Shown: positions 8,096 through 17,114, counted from the first letter of the stretch. The stretch is 64,000 bases of DNA from Eubacteriales bacterium mix99 (GCA_038396605.1 CP121690.1:372001-436000), one strand, 5' to 3'. The notes: a model not told the origin generated them from the letters alone. A program made the numbers and translations.

Positions 8096-9874
8096 TCAAC
8101 CAATGCAAAAATTATGAGAATCTTTCCGGTCAGGAAGAAGAATGATGACCTTTGTGCCAAGACCCGGTTTTGATTCGATCCTTAAGTCTCCACCGACAGT
8201 AAAACGCAGACGATACCTGACATTGTTTAATCCATAACCAGTGTGGTGGTCGCTGCTTATATGTTTCCCAAGAATTCCTTCCAGCTTCTCAGGACTGATG
8301 CCCACTCCATTATCAGCAATTCGGATTTCAATGACGTTATCATGAGACAAAGCGTTTATGGATATTTTCCCTCCAGGCGGATCTTTTTCCATAAGGCCAT
8401 GAAGAATGCTATTTTCAACAATAGGCTGTAACGTTAATTTTGGAAGCGTATGATCACACAAAGCATCATCCACGTCAATCGTCAATTGGATCGCATTATT
8501 CATACGCTCATTCTGAATGTTTACATAATATTTAATATGGTTCAGCTCATCATCGAGTGGAACGATGTCCTGTCCTTGATTGAGGCTTAGCTTATAATAT
8601 TTCGCTAAATTCTTTATCAAATGATAGATATCATAATTCTTCTGCCGAATTGCCTTCCAGGAAATTATATCAAGTGTGTTATAAAGAAAGTGCGGGTTGA
8701 TTTGTGCCTGCAATGCTTTTATCTCCTCATTTTTCAGATTGATTGCCATCTGAAAGCTTTCATCCAGCAAATCGGAAATACGGGATACCATCTTACAAAA
8801 ACTTCTTTGCACGTCACTTATTTCATCACAATAGTCATCCGTATCCAAGATGATATTCAGATTGCCTTCGCTAATTCTCACAGCTGCATCTCTCAAACTG
8901 ACTATTCGTTTTGTCATAATATGTGATAAGACATCAGAAAGCAGGATCACCAGCGCAATCATACCACAGGAAAGCAAGATCATAAAGTCTCGTATTTTGG
9001 CGATTGGTTCCAAAGCTGCATCTAAGTTGACAATATAAAGAAGATGCCATGGGGTTTTTTCAATGGGAAGTGATAAAGTCATATATTTTTCGTGATGATA
9101 CTTTCTGCTATACCATGCATCTTCTCCTGCAATATTAGATAGAAATTTACGGGAGAACTGCTTATTGTAATCAGTCGTGCTGACTATCTGGGATCTGTCA
9201 TCAATAATTGTCACAAAGTGTTTTCCTGCAATGATGCGACTATTCAAAAGATCCCTGAGCCCCTTTTCGCTGAAATCCACAGATACCACACAAATAGGAT
9301 CCATGAAATTTTGAGGATTTGTAAGCAAATAATTAGCAGTAATTATCTTTTCCGATACAGGAAAATATTCCGGATAATGTGGAATGCTCCATTGAATTTC
9401 GTCAGGCATTTTCAATAGCTCATGATACCACGATTGTCCTTCTATACTACTCATCGGGAAGAAATTCCTGCTATCTAAAAAAAGCAGTCTTTCATCTTCT
9501 ATATAGACTCGGATGCGAATAATTCGATTGCTTTCCAATTCTGTTACATAGTGATTTAGTTGCTTGACAAATTGAGCCTTTTCATAATCATTATATTTTT
9601 CAAAATCCTTACTCAAAACATCTGTAATAGAGCTATTGGATATGCCTCTGATATAGGTTTCCGAATCAAGACCCATATAACGCTCAATATCCATCTTCAG
9701 AATATTAACATCCCTGAAGGACATCTCCTGTATATTTTCCTTGAGTACTTCGGAATTTCGAATATAGGAAACACTTACCATGGCAATAAGGGAAAAGATG
9801 CTGACAAGAGAAAATGACACTGCTATCTTTGTCTTTATTGACAACTTCTTAAAAAACGATATCATCCACTTCAT
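8096..9874 (-). CDS. Sensor histidine kinase, YesM/LytS-type (membrane bound)
   Basis: About 592 residues. An N-terminal transmembrane helix (KIAVSFSLVSIFSLIAMVSV), an extracellular sensing region, a second helix near residue 300 and a HAMP linker are followed by the His_kinase block ALQAQINPHFLYNTLD, in which the His is phosphorylated. An HATPase_c domain has ADNGVGIS and TGYGLNNVRYRL. The natural start is taken as ATG 9874 (MKWMISFFKK). The longer frame upstream only reads through the terminal repeat of the inserted IS66 element. It should phosphorylate the AraC-type regulator at 12349 and control the sugar transporter. The IS now separates it from the operon promoter. Confidence 0.9.
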   Translation of the reverse strand: MKWMISFFKKLSIKTKIAVSFSLVSIFSLIAMVSVSYIRNSEVLKENIQEMSFRDVNILKMDIERYMGLDSETYIRGISNSSITDVLSKDFEKYNDYEKAQFVKQLNHYVTELESNRIIRIRVYIEDERLLFLDSRNFFPMSSIEGQSWYHELLKMPDEIQWSIPHYPEYFPVSEKIITANYLLTNPQNFMDPICVVSVDFSEKGLRDLLNSRIIAGKHFVTIIDDRSQIVSTTDYNKQFSRKFLSNIAGEDAWYSRKYHHEKYMTLSLPIEKTPWHLLYIVNLDAALEPIAKIRDFMILLSCGMIALVILLSDVLSHIMTKRIVSLRDAAVRISEGNLNIILDTDDYCDEISDVQRSFCKMVSRISDLLDESFQMAINLKNEEIKALQAQINPHFLYNTLDIISWKAIRQKNYDIYHLIKNLAKYYKLSLNQGQDIVPLDDELNHIKYYVNIQNERMNNAIQLTIDVDDALCDHTLPKLTLQPIVENSILHGLMEKDPPGGKISINALSHDNVIEIRIADNGVGISPEKLEGILGKHISSDHHTGYGLNNVRYRLRFTVGGDLRIESKPGLGTKVIILLPDRKDSHNFCIG

Positions 9875-9891
9875 AAGATCACCATACCCGT

Positions 9892-9899
9892 AATGTTTT
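9892..9899. repeat. Target-site duplication of the IS66 element, left copy
   Basis: AATGTTTT, identical to 12329-12336. An 8-bp duplication is the normal IS66-family signature and marks the original sequence between regulator and kinase genes. Confidence 0.92.
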
Positions 9900-9906
9900 G
9901 TAACCG

Positions 9907-11439
9907 TCAAGCCAAGGGTGACACCTTCCATGGCATAAGGGTTTTAGGATCGACGCCGTTCGGGGCTTGAGTGAAAATCTTCGTGAGATATTCAAACGGC
10001 ACAAGCCCGTTTTCTCTGGCGGAAACGATCAGGCTGTAATAAACCGCGCTAGCTCTCGCGCCGTTAGGGGTATTGGAAAACAGCCAGTTTTTGCGTCCCA
10101 TCACAAAGGGACGGATCGAATTTTCAGCGCGGTTGTTGCTGATTTCAAGCCTGCCGTCCAATAAATAAGCTCTGAGATATTTGCGCTGGCTCTGCGCATA
10201 ATAGACCGCCTTGCCCAGCAGGGACTTTGGCAGCGCGCGAAGCGAATCGGCCCATGTGAAAAAAGCCTCCATCATCGGTTTGGAGAGTTGTTCACGCTTT
10301 TCCCGGCGTTCTTCCGGGGACAGCAAAGCAAACTGTTTCTCAAAATGAAACAGCCTGTCACAGTAGGCGATCCCTTTTTGGGCATCGGACGAGTCACGTT
10401 TTTCTTTCGGCAGCGTTTGCAGCGCCTCGTCGAACTTTCGGCGCAGATGTGCCCAACAGCCCACAACGGTAATCCGGTCAGGGAGTTTGTGATAGCCGTC
10501 ATAACCGTCCGTATGGAGAAAACCCGAAAAATCTTTCAAAAAGGTTTCCGGGTGGGTATACTTTCGGTCCCTTTGGTAGTCATACAGCACAATTTGGTGT
10601 TCCGCCTCGCCGCTTGTCCGGTAAAGCCACATATAGCTCTTGCTCCGGGCGGGCTTGCCGTCCTCATGCAGCACTTGGAGGGTGGTTTCGTCTGCGTGAA
10701 GGACCTGATGCTCGCATAGCTGCCGTTTCATCTCTTTGTATATCGGCTCCAGCCAACCTTCACTGGCTTTTACGAGCCAATTCGACATCGTCTGACGGGA
10801 AAGCAGAATGCCGTTTTGTGCCCATTCCCGCTCCTGCCGGTAAAGCGGGCTGCCCATCACAAATTTCTGCACAGCGATGTGGGCGACCGATTCGGGCGAT
10901 GTGAAACCGCCTTTGATGACGGGTTCCGGCATGCTCGCCTTGACGATCGGCACACGGTCGGAAGATTCCTCGCAGTGCCGGCAGGCGTAAATATGCCGTA
11001 CATGGCGGACAAGCACGGCTTTTGCCGGGATGATTTTCAGTTCCTCGCGCACCTCTTCGCCCATCTTGTGCAGAGGACAGCCGCAGTCAGGACAGACACG
11101 TTTTTCTTCCGGCAGCTCATGCAGGATGACCTCGACGGGCAAATCTTCCGGCAGCTTGTCGGTGGTCAGACGGGTCTTCCGGCGATAATGCGCTTTGACT
11201 TTAGTGATCTCCGGCTCCGGTGCGGTCAAATCGGCGGTTTCCTCCGCTTCGTTGAATAAGCACAACTGTCCGTTGTCCGTCTGCTCACTGGACGTGCCAA
11301 ATCGTTTGTGACTGGCAAGTCGAAATTGTTCCGTCAGCCACTCTACCTGCTGTTTCAGCTCGGCAATCTGCTCCGCCTGCTTGAGAAAATTCTCATAAAC
11401 ATGCAGCGGAATTTCAACTGTTTTCTCTCGCTTTTCCAT
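9907..11439 (-). CDS. tnpC: IS66 transposase TnpC
   Basis: 510 residues with the IS66 arrangement: an N-terminal leucine-zipper-like helix (QAEQIAELKQQVEWLTEQF), a zinc-binding segment (RVCPDCGCPLHKMG ... YACRHC) and the DDE core with HADETTLQVL, LHTDGYDGYHKL and SNNRAENSIRPF. It ends in the conserved short Orf2-associated tail. The stop codon (9907-9909) lies inside the left terminal inverted repeat. It catalyses strand transfer of the element. Confidence 0.95.
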   Translation of the reverse strand: MEKREKTVEIPLHVYENFLKQAEQIAELKQQVEWLTEQFRLASHKRFGTSSEQTDNGQLCLFNEAEETADLTAPEPEITKVKAHYRRKTRLTTDKLPEDLPVEVILHELPEEKRVCPDCGCPLHKMGEEVREELKIIPAKAVLVRHVRHIYACRHCEESSDRVPIVKASMPEPVIKGGFTSPESVAHIAVQKFVMGSPLYRQEREWAQNGILLSRQTMSNWLVKASEGWLEPIYKEMKRQLCEHQVLHADETTLQVLHEDGKPARSKSYMWLYRTSGEAEHQIVLYDYQRDRKYTHPETFLKDFSGFLHTDGYDGYHKLPDRITVVGCWAHLRRKFDEALQTLPKEKRDSSDAQKGIAYCDRLFHFEKQFALLSPEERREKREQLSKPMMEAFFTWADSLRALPKSLLGKAVYYAQSQRKYLRAYLLDGRLEISNNRAENSIRPFVMGRKNWLFSNTPNGARASAVYYSLIVSARENGLVPFEYLTKIFTQAPNGVDPKTLMPWKVSPLA

Positions 11440-11503
11440 GCTCTAATTATACCGTAAAAACCGCATGGAATCAAGAAAAATCGGCTTTTTCGCACCCGAT
11501 ATT

Positions 11504-11857
11504 TTACGAAATTTTACGTTCGGAAACCTCGCTTCGGCTGAGCTTCTTTGCAAGCCTTGCACTGTCAATCAGACAGGATAATTCTTCGCTGTTCAGCGCC
11601 ATTGTCGCTTCTCCATCCGACGACGGCCAACGGAAATGTCCGCGTTCCAGCCGCTTGAAATACAGCCAGAAGCCGTCGCCGTCCCATTCAAGTATTTTTA
11701 TGCGGTCACGGTTTCGGTTGCAGAAAACGAACAGCGCATCGGCGAAAGGGTCCAGAGAAAAGCTCTGCTGCACAAGCGTCATCAGCCCATTGATGGATTT
11801 CCTCATGTCCGTGCATCCGCAGCACAGATACACGGGCTTTTCGTCGAAGCGCATCAC
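11504..11857 (-). CDS. tnpB: IS66 accessory protein TnpB (IS66 Orf2)
   Basis: 117 residues of the IS66 Orf2 family, with VYLCCGCTDMRKSINGL near the start and LEWDGDGFWLYFKRLERG in the centre. The protein is needed for transposition, but its biochemical role is not established. Its ATG overlaps the stop of tnpA (ATGA-type junction at 11854-11857), indicating coupled translation. Confidence 0.93.
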   Translation of the reverse strand: MMRFDEKPVYLCCGCTDMRKSINGLMTLVQQSFSLDPFADALFVFCNRNRDRIKILEWDGDGFWLYFKRLERGHFRWPSSDGEATMALNSEELSCLIDSARLAKKLSRSEVSERKIS

Positions 11858-12213
11858 AGCGACCTCAGTACGCGGCAGACCTTCGCCAGCAGTTCCAAAT
11901 CCGTCGAAGCAGTTACCTTGATATGACAGCCGCCGATTTCGATGGTCAGTATACTTTCGGCAGCAGCGGCAAGTTTAGGCTCCTCAAGCTGCGTCCATCC
12001 GTTCGGCACAAGCCCACCCTCGCCGCCTTGTTTCTCCAACAGCCCCCTACAGGCAGCTTCCCGTACTTTCTTCTGTCTGTAGTAATAGGTGGCTTTGCTG
12101 ATTCCCTTTTCTTCGCAGAATGCGTTTACGGTCTGCCCGCTGGCTATCCGTTCTTTTACCTCTTCACCCCAGCCCGACAGCCGGAACCTCGTCACAATTT
12201 TTTGTGTATCCAC
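11854..12213 (-). CDS. tnpA: IS66 accessory protein TnpA (helix-turn-helix)
   Basis: 119 residues. An N-terminal helix-turn-helix (ASGQTVNAFCEEKGISKATY) is followed by a variable linker and a C-terminal strand-rich region. This is the first gene of the IS66 element and probably binds the element ends. It overlaps tnpB by 4 bases. Confidence 0.92.
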   Translation of the reverse strand: MDTQKIVTRFRLSGWGEEVKERIASGQTVNAFCEEKGISKATYYYRQKKVREAACRGLLEKQGGEGGLVPNGWTQLEEPKLAAAAESILTIEIGGCHIKVTASTDLELLAKVCRVLRSL

Positions 12214-12328
12214 TCAATTCACTCCAATTTGCTTCAAAACACTTCTTAGAGCGTTTTGAACTCTTTTGAAGTAAATTGTACCCTTTCTGACGCCTTTCCT
12301 GCAATGTGACGGCCGGGTTGACGGTTAC

Positions 12329-12336
12329 AATGTTTT
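12329..12336. repeat. Target-site duplication of the IS66 element, right copy
   Basis: AATGTTTT, identical to 9892-9899 on the other side of the element. Confidence 0.92.
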
Positions 12337-12348
12337 GATTCAAAGTAA

Positions 12349-13905
12349 TCAGACCTGTTTCTTGTACATACTCGGTGATATCCCGGTAACCCTTTTAAAA
12401 ATTTGAGCAAAATAGTGTGGTGTACGGTATCCAACCATATTGGCAATTTCCGAAATACTTAGGTCACCTCTGCTCAGCAATGAAAGAGATTTTGTTATAC
12501 GAATATCCTCCAAATATTGCAGGACATTTTTCCCTGTCTCTTTCTTAAAGATACCGCTTAAATATGTCGGTGATAGAGAAACATAATCCGCCATTCTATC
12601 CAGTGAAACATCACTTGAATAATTGCTTTGCATGTATGAAATCACTTTTTTGATCCTTACATCACTTATCTCTACATCCTTTAATAGTTGGGAAATAATA
12701 GATACTTTCTCTTCACAAAGGTGAACAATGTCTTTGATTGTAGAACTTTGCAGCTGATTCAAATTATTCATCATTTCAGTAAAAACATCCGCCTCCGAAA
12801 GAATTCCTTTTTCTGATAACAGATTGTTCAGTGAAAAATACAGGTAGATAAACAACATCTGTACTCGCTTGATATCATTATCGCCTGCTTCGTATGCCAA
12901 TTGCTCAAGTTTTCTCAACTCACACAGAGATACCTGAACTTTCTCAATAGATATTAAATATATGACATGATTGATATCTGATTCCGACAATACAGATTTT
13001 GAATTCTTTGACATAGCTGGCGTAATGACAGTTCCATATCCATATATTAAATATAATTGTATTCTTTTATTCAATTTCCGGAATTGATGTGCCACACAAT
13101 GATAGCCTTTTGCTTCTTCCGAAAATGCTGTAACGCAATTCTTCTTACATCCCTGTTGACATATAGTGTTGATTCCATTTGCCACCTCATAAATAGAATC
13201 CAATCTTATTGGATGATCACACTCCACTATAGTAGCAATTCCGTCATCATAAGGATGAGCTACAAAAGAATACTTACCCATGTGATCTGCAAATATATCA
13301 TATATCTTTATGAAAGTATCCGTGTTCAACATTTTTCGTTCACTGCACAGCGTATAAAAACTATAAAAATATCCATCCGGATCCATATCGATGTGTAATC
13401 GTGCTGTCCAGGAGATAAATCTTTCTTTATCCAACTGATTATCAATCCAAAGAATCATATACTCATTGACCAGGGAAAAAACCTTTTGATATTGGTTGCT
13501 TTCTTTAGAAAATCCTTTCCATATTTGAGTTATCTTATAATTTCGTACAATTCTTTCAAGTAATTCGGAAAGTTCATTCAAATCAACGGGCTTTTCCAAA
13601 TAATCCACAGCCTGAAGTTTAATCGCTTCTTTCAAATACTTCTTATCACTATAACCGCTCAAAAAAACAAAACTGCATTGTGGTAGAAACTTTCGTATTT
13701 CCCTCGCACATTCCATACCATTCATAATCGGCATACGCACATCCAAAATAATAACATCCGGTCTTACTTTGCGGGCAAGCTCGAGCCCAAGCCGTCCATT
13801 CGCTGCACTCCCACATAAAGAAAGTCCCAAATCATTCCAGTCCATAACATCAGTTAGACCTAGTCTTGCATCCATATCATCTTCAATTATGATGATTTTA
13901 AGCAA
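12349..13905 (-). CDS. AraC-type response regulator (YesN-like)
   Basis: An N-terminal receiver domain (IIIIEDDMDARLG, phosphoacceptor in VIILDVRMPIMNG, FLSGYSDKKYLKEA, and the conserved Lys in DYLEKPVD) is followed by a long linker. Two AraC helix-turn-helix motifs close the protein (DVSLDRMADYVSLSPTYLSG and LSISEIANMVGYRTPHYFAQ). I place the start at the TTG at 13905, because GGAAGG stands 8 bases before it and the protein then begins LKIIIIEDD; an in-frame GTG at 13914 overlaps that site. It is the first gene of the transporter operon and the partner of the YesM-like kinase. Confidence 0.9.
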   Translation of the reverse strand: MLKIIIIEDDMDARLGLTDVMDWNDLGLSLCGSAANGRLGLELARKVRPDVIILDVRMPIMNGMECAREIRKFLPQCSFVFLSGYSDKKYLKEAIKLQAVDYLEKPVDLNELSELLERIVRNYKITQIWKGFSKESNQYQKVFSLVNEYMILWIDNQLDKERFISWTARLHIDMDPDGYFYSFYTLCSERKMLNTDTFIKIYDIFADHMGKYSFVAHPYDDGIATIVECDHPIRLDSIYEVANGINTICQQGCKKNCVTAFSEEAKGYHCVAHQFRKLNKRIQLYLIYGYGTVITPAMSKNSKSVLSESDINHVIYLISIEKVQVSLCELRKLEQLAYEAGDNDIKRVQMLFIYLYFSLNNLLSEKGILSEADVFTEMMNNLNQLQSSTIKDIVHLCEEKVSIISQLLKDVEISDVRIKKVISYMQSNYSSDVSLDRMADYVSLSPTYLSGIFKKETGKNVLQYLEDIRITKSLSLLSRGDLSISEIANMVGYRTPHYFAQIFKRVTGISPSMYKKQV

Positions 13906-13940
13906 AAATAGCACCTTCCAGCTGCTTTATTTATAACTTT

Positions 13941-13969
13941 AGTATACCATATATCACTTTATACCTCAA
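13941..13969 (-). promoter_or_regulatory. Putative sigma-A promoter of the YesN/YesM-transporter operon
   Basis: Minus-strand TTGAGG, 17 bases, TATACT, about 35 bases before the regulator start. The -35 box and most of the spacer lie inside the 105-bp duplicated sequence, so the IS1634-type insertion left this copy functional. Confidence 0.5.
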
Positions 13970-14053
13970 TCAATGAAAAAAGGATAGTATCGGACAGGAA
14001 GAATTGAGTCAGATCTACGAATAGACTACAAGAAGTATTAACATTGTTCGCAA
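13949..14053. repeat. 105-bp direct repeat, left copy (target duplication of IS1634-type element)
   Basis: Identical over 105 bases to 16070-16174. Very long and variable target duplications are a hallmark of the IS1634 group. Confidence 0.9.
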
Positions 14054-14093
14054 CGCTTCTTTGACAGTAGAAAACAGAACAACGATTCCTGAA

Positions 14094-14127
14094 CCCCTTG
14101 CAGCCGATAGGCTACAGGGCTTTTTTT
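14094..14127 (+). terminator. Terminator-like hairpin at the left end of the IS1634-type element
   Basis: Imperfect stem built on CAGCC-GATA-GGCT with flanking C/G pairs, followed by seven T. It would block transcription entering the transposase gene from outside. Confidence 0.45.
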
Positions 14128-14152
14128 AAACCAAAATTATGATAAATAATAG

Positions 14153-14181
14153 TAGACAATCGTAGAGATATATGGTATAAT
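14153..14181 (+). promoter_or_regulatory. Putative promoter of the IS1634-type transposase
   Basis: TAGACA, 17-base spacer, TATAAT, ending 34 bases before the transposase ATG. Confidence 0.55.
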
Positions 14182-14215
14182 AGATATATATTACACCGTT
14201 TGGAGAGGTTTTGTC

Positions 14216-16027
14216 ATGTATCTAAAAACTGTAACAAACAAAAAAACTGGACGTACATACTTAAGCATGGCGCAAAGCTATCGGAAAAAAGGAAAGAAAT
14301 ATCCAGGCAGTACTACTGTCGAGTCCTTCGGGTATCTGGATGATCTTCAAAAAGTTTACGATGATCCCATTGCCCACTTTAAGGCCTATGTAGAGGAGAA
14401 GAACAAAGAAAAGGCTTTAAACGATGCGGAATATATCGTAAAAGAACGTAAGGACACTGTTCTCCCTGAAAATACAGCCGGCCGTAAAAATTTTGGATAT
14501 ATTGCCATTCTAAAGATCTACTATGAGCTGGGATTGGACCGGCTCCTTCTCAACAGGCAGAGAGGCAGGAATTTCGACTACAACACAAGCACCATATTGA
14601 AACTGCTTGTCATATCGCGGATTCTTGAACCTGCATCAAAGAAACGCACCTTTGAGCATCGGAGCACCTATTTTGATTTCGAGAAGAAAGATGATTTCTC
14701 CCTTATTGACATATACCGGTCACTGAGCTTTTATGCAGGGATCGATTCTGCCATACAGCTTCAAATCCATAAGCGGATTACAGAGCAATACAGCCGGGAC
14801 ACCAGCCTGGTATATTATGATGCGACGAATTACTACTTTGAGATTGATATGGAAGACGAACTGAGGGCAAAAGGTCCTTCCAAGGAACACCGGCCCGATC
14901 CCATTGTACAGCTGGGCCTTGCCATGGATGCGGATGGCATTCCGATTTCTTACGAATTGTTCCCTGGTAACAATTCGGAAAAGCTGCACCTGAGGCCTAT
15001 GATTGGAGAGCTTGTACGAGCCTATGAATCCGGCAGAGTTGTCGCAGTGGCTGATGCGGCCCAAAATACCGGGAACAACATCTATTACCTGGAAAGCGGC
15101 AAATGCTCCTACGTATTCAGCCAGACGATCCGGGGAGGAAGCAAAGAATTCAAGGATTATGTTAATAATCAATCCGGTTACAAGCAGTTCAGTGATCAGT
15201 ACAAGCGCAAGTCCCGGGTAATCAGGCGGGAGATAGAAGTCGATATGTTAAAGGAAGGCGGAAGAACATATAAAAAGAAGGTACTTGTGGATCAGCGGCA
15301 AATCGTTTTCTATAACAAGAAGTATGCGGACCGCTCCAAAGCGAAACGGGAAGCTGTGCTCAAAAAGGCCCAGTGTATGGCCTCAACACCGTCTGCATAC
15401 ACAAGGGCCACGTCCTATGGGGCTCTCAGATATGTTAAGAATATCAAGGTGGATAAGAAAACAGGTGAAATCAAAAAAGCTCCCAAAGGCCGGCCATGTA
15501 TCGACATGGAGAAATTCAGGGAAGATGAAAAGTATGACGGTTATTACTGCATCGTGACAAACCTGTTCGATGAAGATGGATCCGACACATTCTCTGATGA
15601 CAGGATCATCGATATGTACCGCGGGCTCTGGCGAATTGAGGATAATTTCCGTGTTACAAAAAGTGATCTTGAAACGCGGCCTGTGTACGTTTCCCGTAAA
15701 GACAGGATTCATGCGCACTTCCTCATTTGTTATATATCGCTGGTAATCCTCAGACTGATCCAAAAACGTCTTGGTGGCGCGTACTCCCCCGAAGCTATCA
15801 TCAATGCCCTGAAGAACATTACCTGCTCACCTGAATCCCAAAATATCTATCTTTTTGATTACAGGTCAGATGTAACGGATGCAATCGGTAAGGCAATGGG
15901 CTTCGATTTTACAAAGAAGAGACTTACCCGATCCGAAATTAAAAAAAGTTTAGGACAAGCAAAAAAAGATAATTTTCACTACAACTTCTTCTCATATGAT
16001 AAAAGCCGCAACCTTGCTCATACCTAA
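14216..16027 (+). CDS. IS1634-family transposase
   Basis: 603 residues with the DDE triad of the IS4/IS1634 group: YYDATNYYFEI (first Asp), VVAVADAAQNTGNN (second Asp) and YRGLWRIEDNFRVTKSDL (Glu with the Y-R-E-K signature). The length matches full-size IS1634 transposases and no frameshift is seen. The ATG follows GGAGAGG. It drives cut-and-paste movement of the element that surrounds it. Confidence 0.94.
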   Translation: MYLKTVTNKKTGRTYLSMAQSYRKKGKKYPGSTTVESFGYLDDLQKVYDDPIAHFKAYVEEKNKEKALNDAEYIVKERKDTVLPENTAGRKNFGYIAILKIYYELGLDRLLLNRQRGRNFDYNTSTILKLLVISRILEPASKKRTFEHRSTYFDFEKKDDFSLIDIYRSLSFYAGIDSAIQLQIHKRITEQYSRDTSLVYYDATNYYFEIDMEDELRAKGPSKEHRPDPIVQLGLAMDADGIPISYELFPGNNSEKLHLRPMIGELVRAYESGRVVAVADAAQNTGNNIYYLESGKCSYVFSQTIRGGSKEFKDYVNNQSGYKQFSDQYKRKSRVIRREIEVDMLKEGGRTYKKKVLVDQRQIVFYNKKYADRSKAKREAVLKKAQCMASTPSAYTRATSYGALRYVKNIKVDKKTGEIKKAPKGRPCIDMEKFREDEKYDGYYCIVTNLFDEDGSDTFSDDRIIDMYRGLWRIEDNFRVTKSDLETRPVYVSRKDRIHAHFLICYISLVILRLIQKRLGGAYSPEAIINALKNITCSPESQNIYLFDYRSDVTDAIGKAMGFDFTKKRLTRSEIKKSLGQAKKDNFHYNFFSYDKSRNLAHT

Positions 16028-16054
16028 GGCTTACGGCTCCTTTTTCTCTTTTTT
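16004..16054 (+). terminator. Terminator of the IS1634-type transposase gene
   Basis: AGCCG ... CGGCT stem with an inner CCTT/AAGG pairing, followed by CCTTTTTCTC and a second T-run. The 5' arm overlaps the last codons of the transposase. Confidence 0.5.
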
Positions 16055-16069
16055 ACTGTCAAACTTGAG

Positions 16070-16174
16070 ATATATCACTTTATACCTCAATCAATGAAAA
16101 AAGGATAGTATCGGACAGGAAGAATTGAGTCAGATCTACGAATAGACTACAAGAAGTATTAACATTGTTCGCAA
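16070..16174. repeat. 105-bp direct repeat, right copy
   Basis: Identical to 13949-14053. This copy carries the -35 half of the operon promoter but lacks the -10 box, which lies only beside the left copy. Confidence 0.9.
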
Positions 16175-16206
16175 GGTTCCTATGAAATCCATATCGGGGA
16201 ATACCT

Positions 16207-16258
16207 AAAAAATGGACGTGAAAGAGGGAGCACCGCATAGATTGGTGTCCCCTCTTTC
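16207..16258 (-). terminator. Probable terminator of the fucose-locus operon
   Basis: GAAAGAGGG / CCCTCTTTC stem with an inner GCACC/GGTGT pairing. On the minus strand a T6 tract follows 7 bases after the stem. It stands 64 bp after the sugar isomerase stop. Confidence 0.5.
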
Positions 16259-16321
16259 ATGCAATCAATTGCTCTTCCCTACTTTGCTCTATCGCCCAAT
16301 CGATCTATCGCCCGATTCCTC

Positions 16322-17056
16322 TTATTGGTTCATCTCCTTTTCCATCTTCTTCAGACAGTCAAAGCAAATCCTCGCTTCCTCCATCCCACTGGGAGTGAGC
16401 GTTTCACTCTCGACAATCATCGGGACATGAAGCCCGCAGGCTTTCCGATAGACCTCTGCCACAGGTGCGGTACCCATGCCAAGAGGTTTGCCGTGCCCTT
16501 CCGAATCGCCGTCCTTGATATGTATGAAGTGGAGGCGACCCTTATACTGTTCCATCAGCTGAATGGGATCCTGACCGGCAACGAATGCCCAGTAGGTATC
16601 CAGCTCCAGCCTGATATCTGTCTTTTCCGCAAGTTCAAAATACGGAATATATCCCTCTTCTGTCCTGGTAAACTCCCTGAAATGATTGTGAAAGCCAAAA
16701 GTCATGCCTTCATCTGCCAGCTTCGGCTGAAGCTCTCCGGCATAATGAATGAACTCATTGAGTTTGTTGCGGGTCCAGAGATCCGTCCCCGGAACGATAA
16801 AATTCCTGTCTCCAATTGCCTTGTGATAGGCAACGGTGCCGTCAAAATCCCTGACCAGATCTCTCCAGTCCGAATGCGTTCCGGAAGTCTTCAGCCCGTA
16901 TTTCCCGAGCATATCCGCCACTTCCTTCGCAGAATGGCCAAAGAAGCCGGCAAATTCCACCCATTTGTAACCTATCCCCGCAACCTGGCGAAGTGCGTCA
17001 TCCAGATTCTTTTCCGTTACGTCACGGACACTGTAAAGCTGCAAGCCATACTCCAT
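16322..17056 (-). CDS. Sugar phosphate isomerase/epimerase-like TIM-barrel protein
   Basis: About 244 residues of the xylose-isomerase-like TIM-barrel superfamily. MEYGLQLYSVRD is a typical first strand; GFHNHFREF and LELDTYWAFVAGQDP carry metal-ligand positions, and FIHIKDG is a later strand. The ATG at 17056 is preferred, with AGGAGA upstream; an in-frame GTG at 17065 abuts that site. It lies downstream of fucI and is probably co-regulated by the LacI protein. Members isomerise or epimerise sugars or inositol derivatives; no specific reaction can be assigned. Confidence 0.8.
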   Translation of the reverse strand: MEYGLQLYSVRDVTEKNLDDALRQVAGIGYKWVEFAGFFGHSAKEVADMLGKYGLKTSGTHSDWRDLVRDFDGTVAYHKAIGDRNFIVPGTDLWTRNKLNEFIHYAGELQPKLADEGMTFGFHNHFREFTRTEEGYIPYFELAEKTDIRLELDTYWAFVAGQDPIQLMEQYKGRLHFIHIKDGDSEGHGKPLGMGTAPVAEVYRKACGLHVPMIVESETLTPSGMEEARICFDCLKKMEKEMNQ

Positions 17057-17080
17057 ATGATTCACTCTCCTATTCTGTAT

Positions 17081-17114
17081 GGAAGAAAGGGAGCAGACGG
17101 CTTTCCCTGCTCCC
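17081..17114 (-). terminator. Hairpin after fucI (partial terminator)
   Basis: GGGAGCAG / CTGCTCCC stem with a 10-base loop, followed on the minus strand by TTTCTTCC. It may separate fucI from the downstream isomerase or cause partial termination. Confidence 0.45.

Larger units (their letters stand above)
9900..12328 (-). mobile_element. IS66-family insertion sequence (complete, 2429 bp)
   Basis: The element carries tnpA, tnpB and tnpC in the standard order. It is bounded by imperfect inverted repeats of about 24 bp beginning GTAACCGTCAA at 9900 and, inverted, ending at 12328. It is flanked by an 8-bp direct repeat. All three reading frames are intact, so the insertion is probably recent and may be mobile. 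It lies between the response regulator stop and the kinase start, which would originally have been about 37 bp apart. Confidence 0.94.
14054..16069 (+). mobile_element. IS1634-family insertion sequence (2016 bp)
   Basis: One intact transposase gene lies between imperfect inverted repeats. The shared core TTTGACAGTA lies at both ends (about 14060 and, inverted, about 16063). The element is bracketed by identical 105-bp direct repeats. It has its own promoter and terminators near both ends, typical of an element insulated from outside transcription. Confidence 0.9.

Noticed and set aside
16132-16244. Plus-strand frame ending GSYEIHIGEYLKNGRERGSTA, which resembles a C-terminal beta-strand of a glycosidase
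   Set aside because: Only about 23 codons after an in-frame stop, partly inside the 105-bp duplication; too short to claim a gene remnant.
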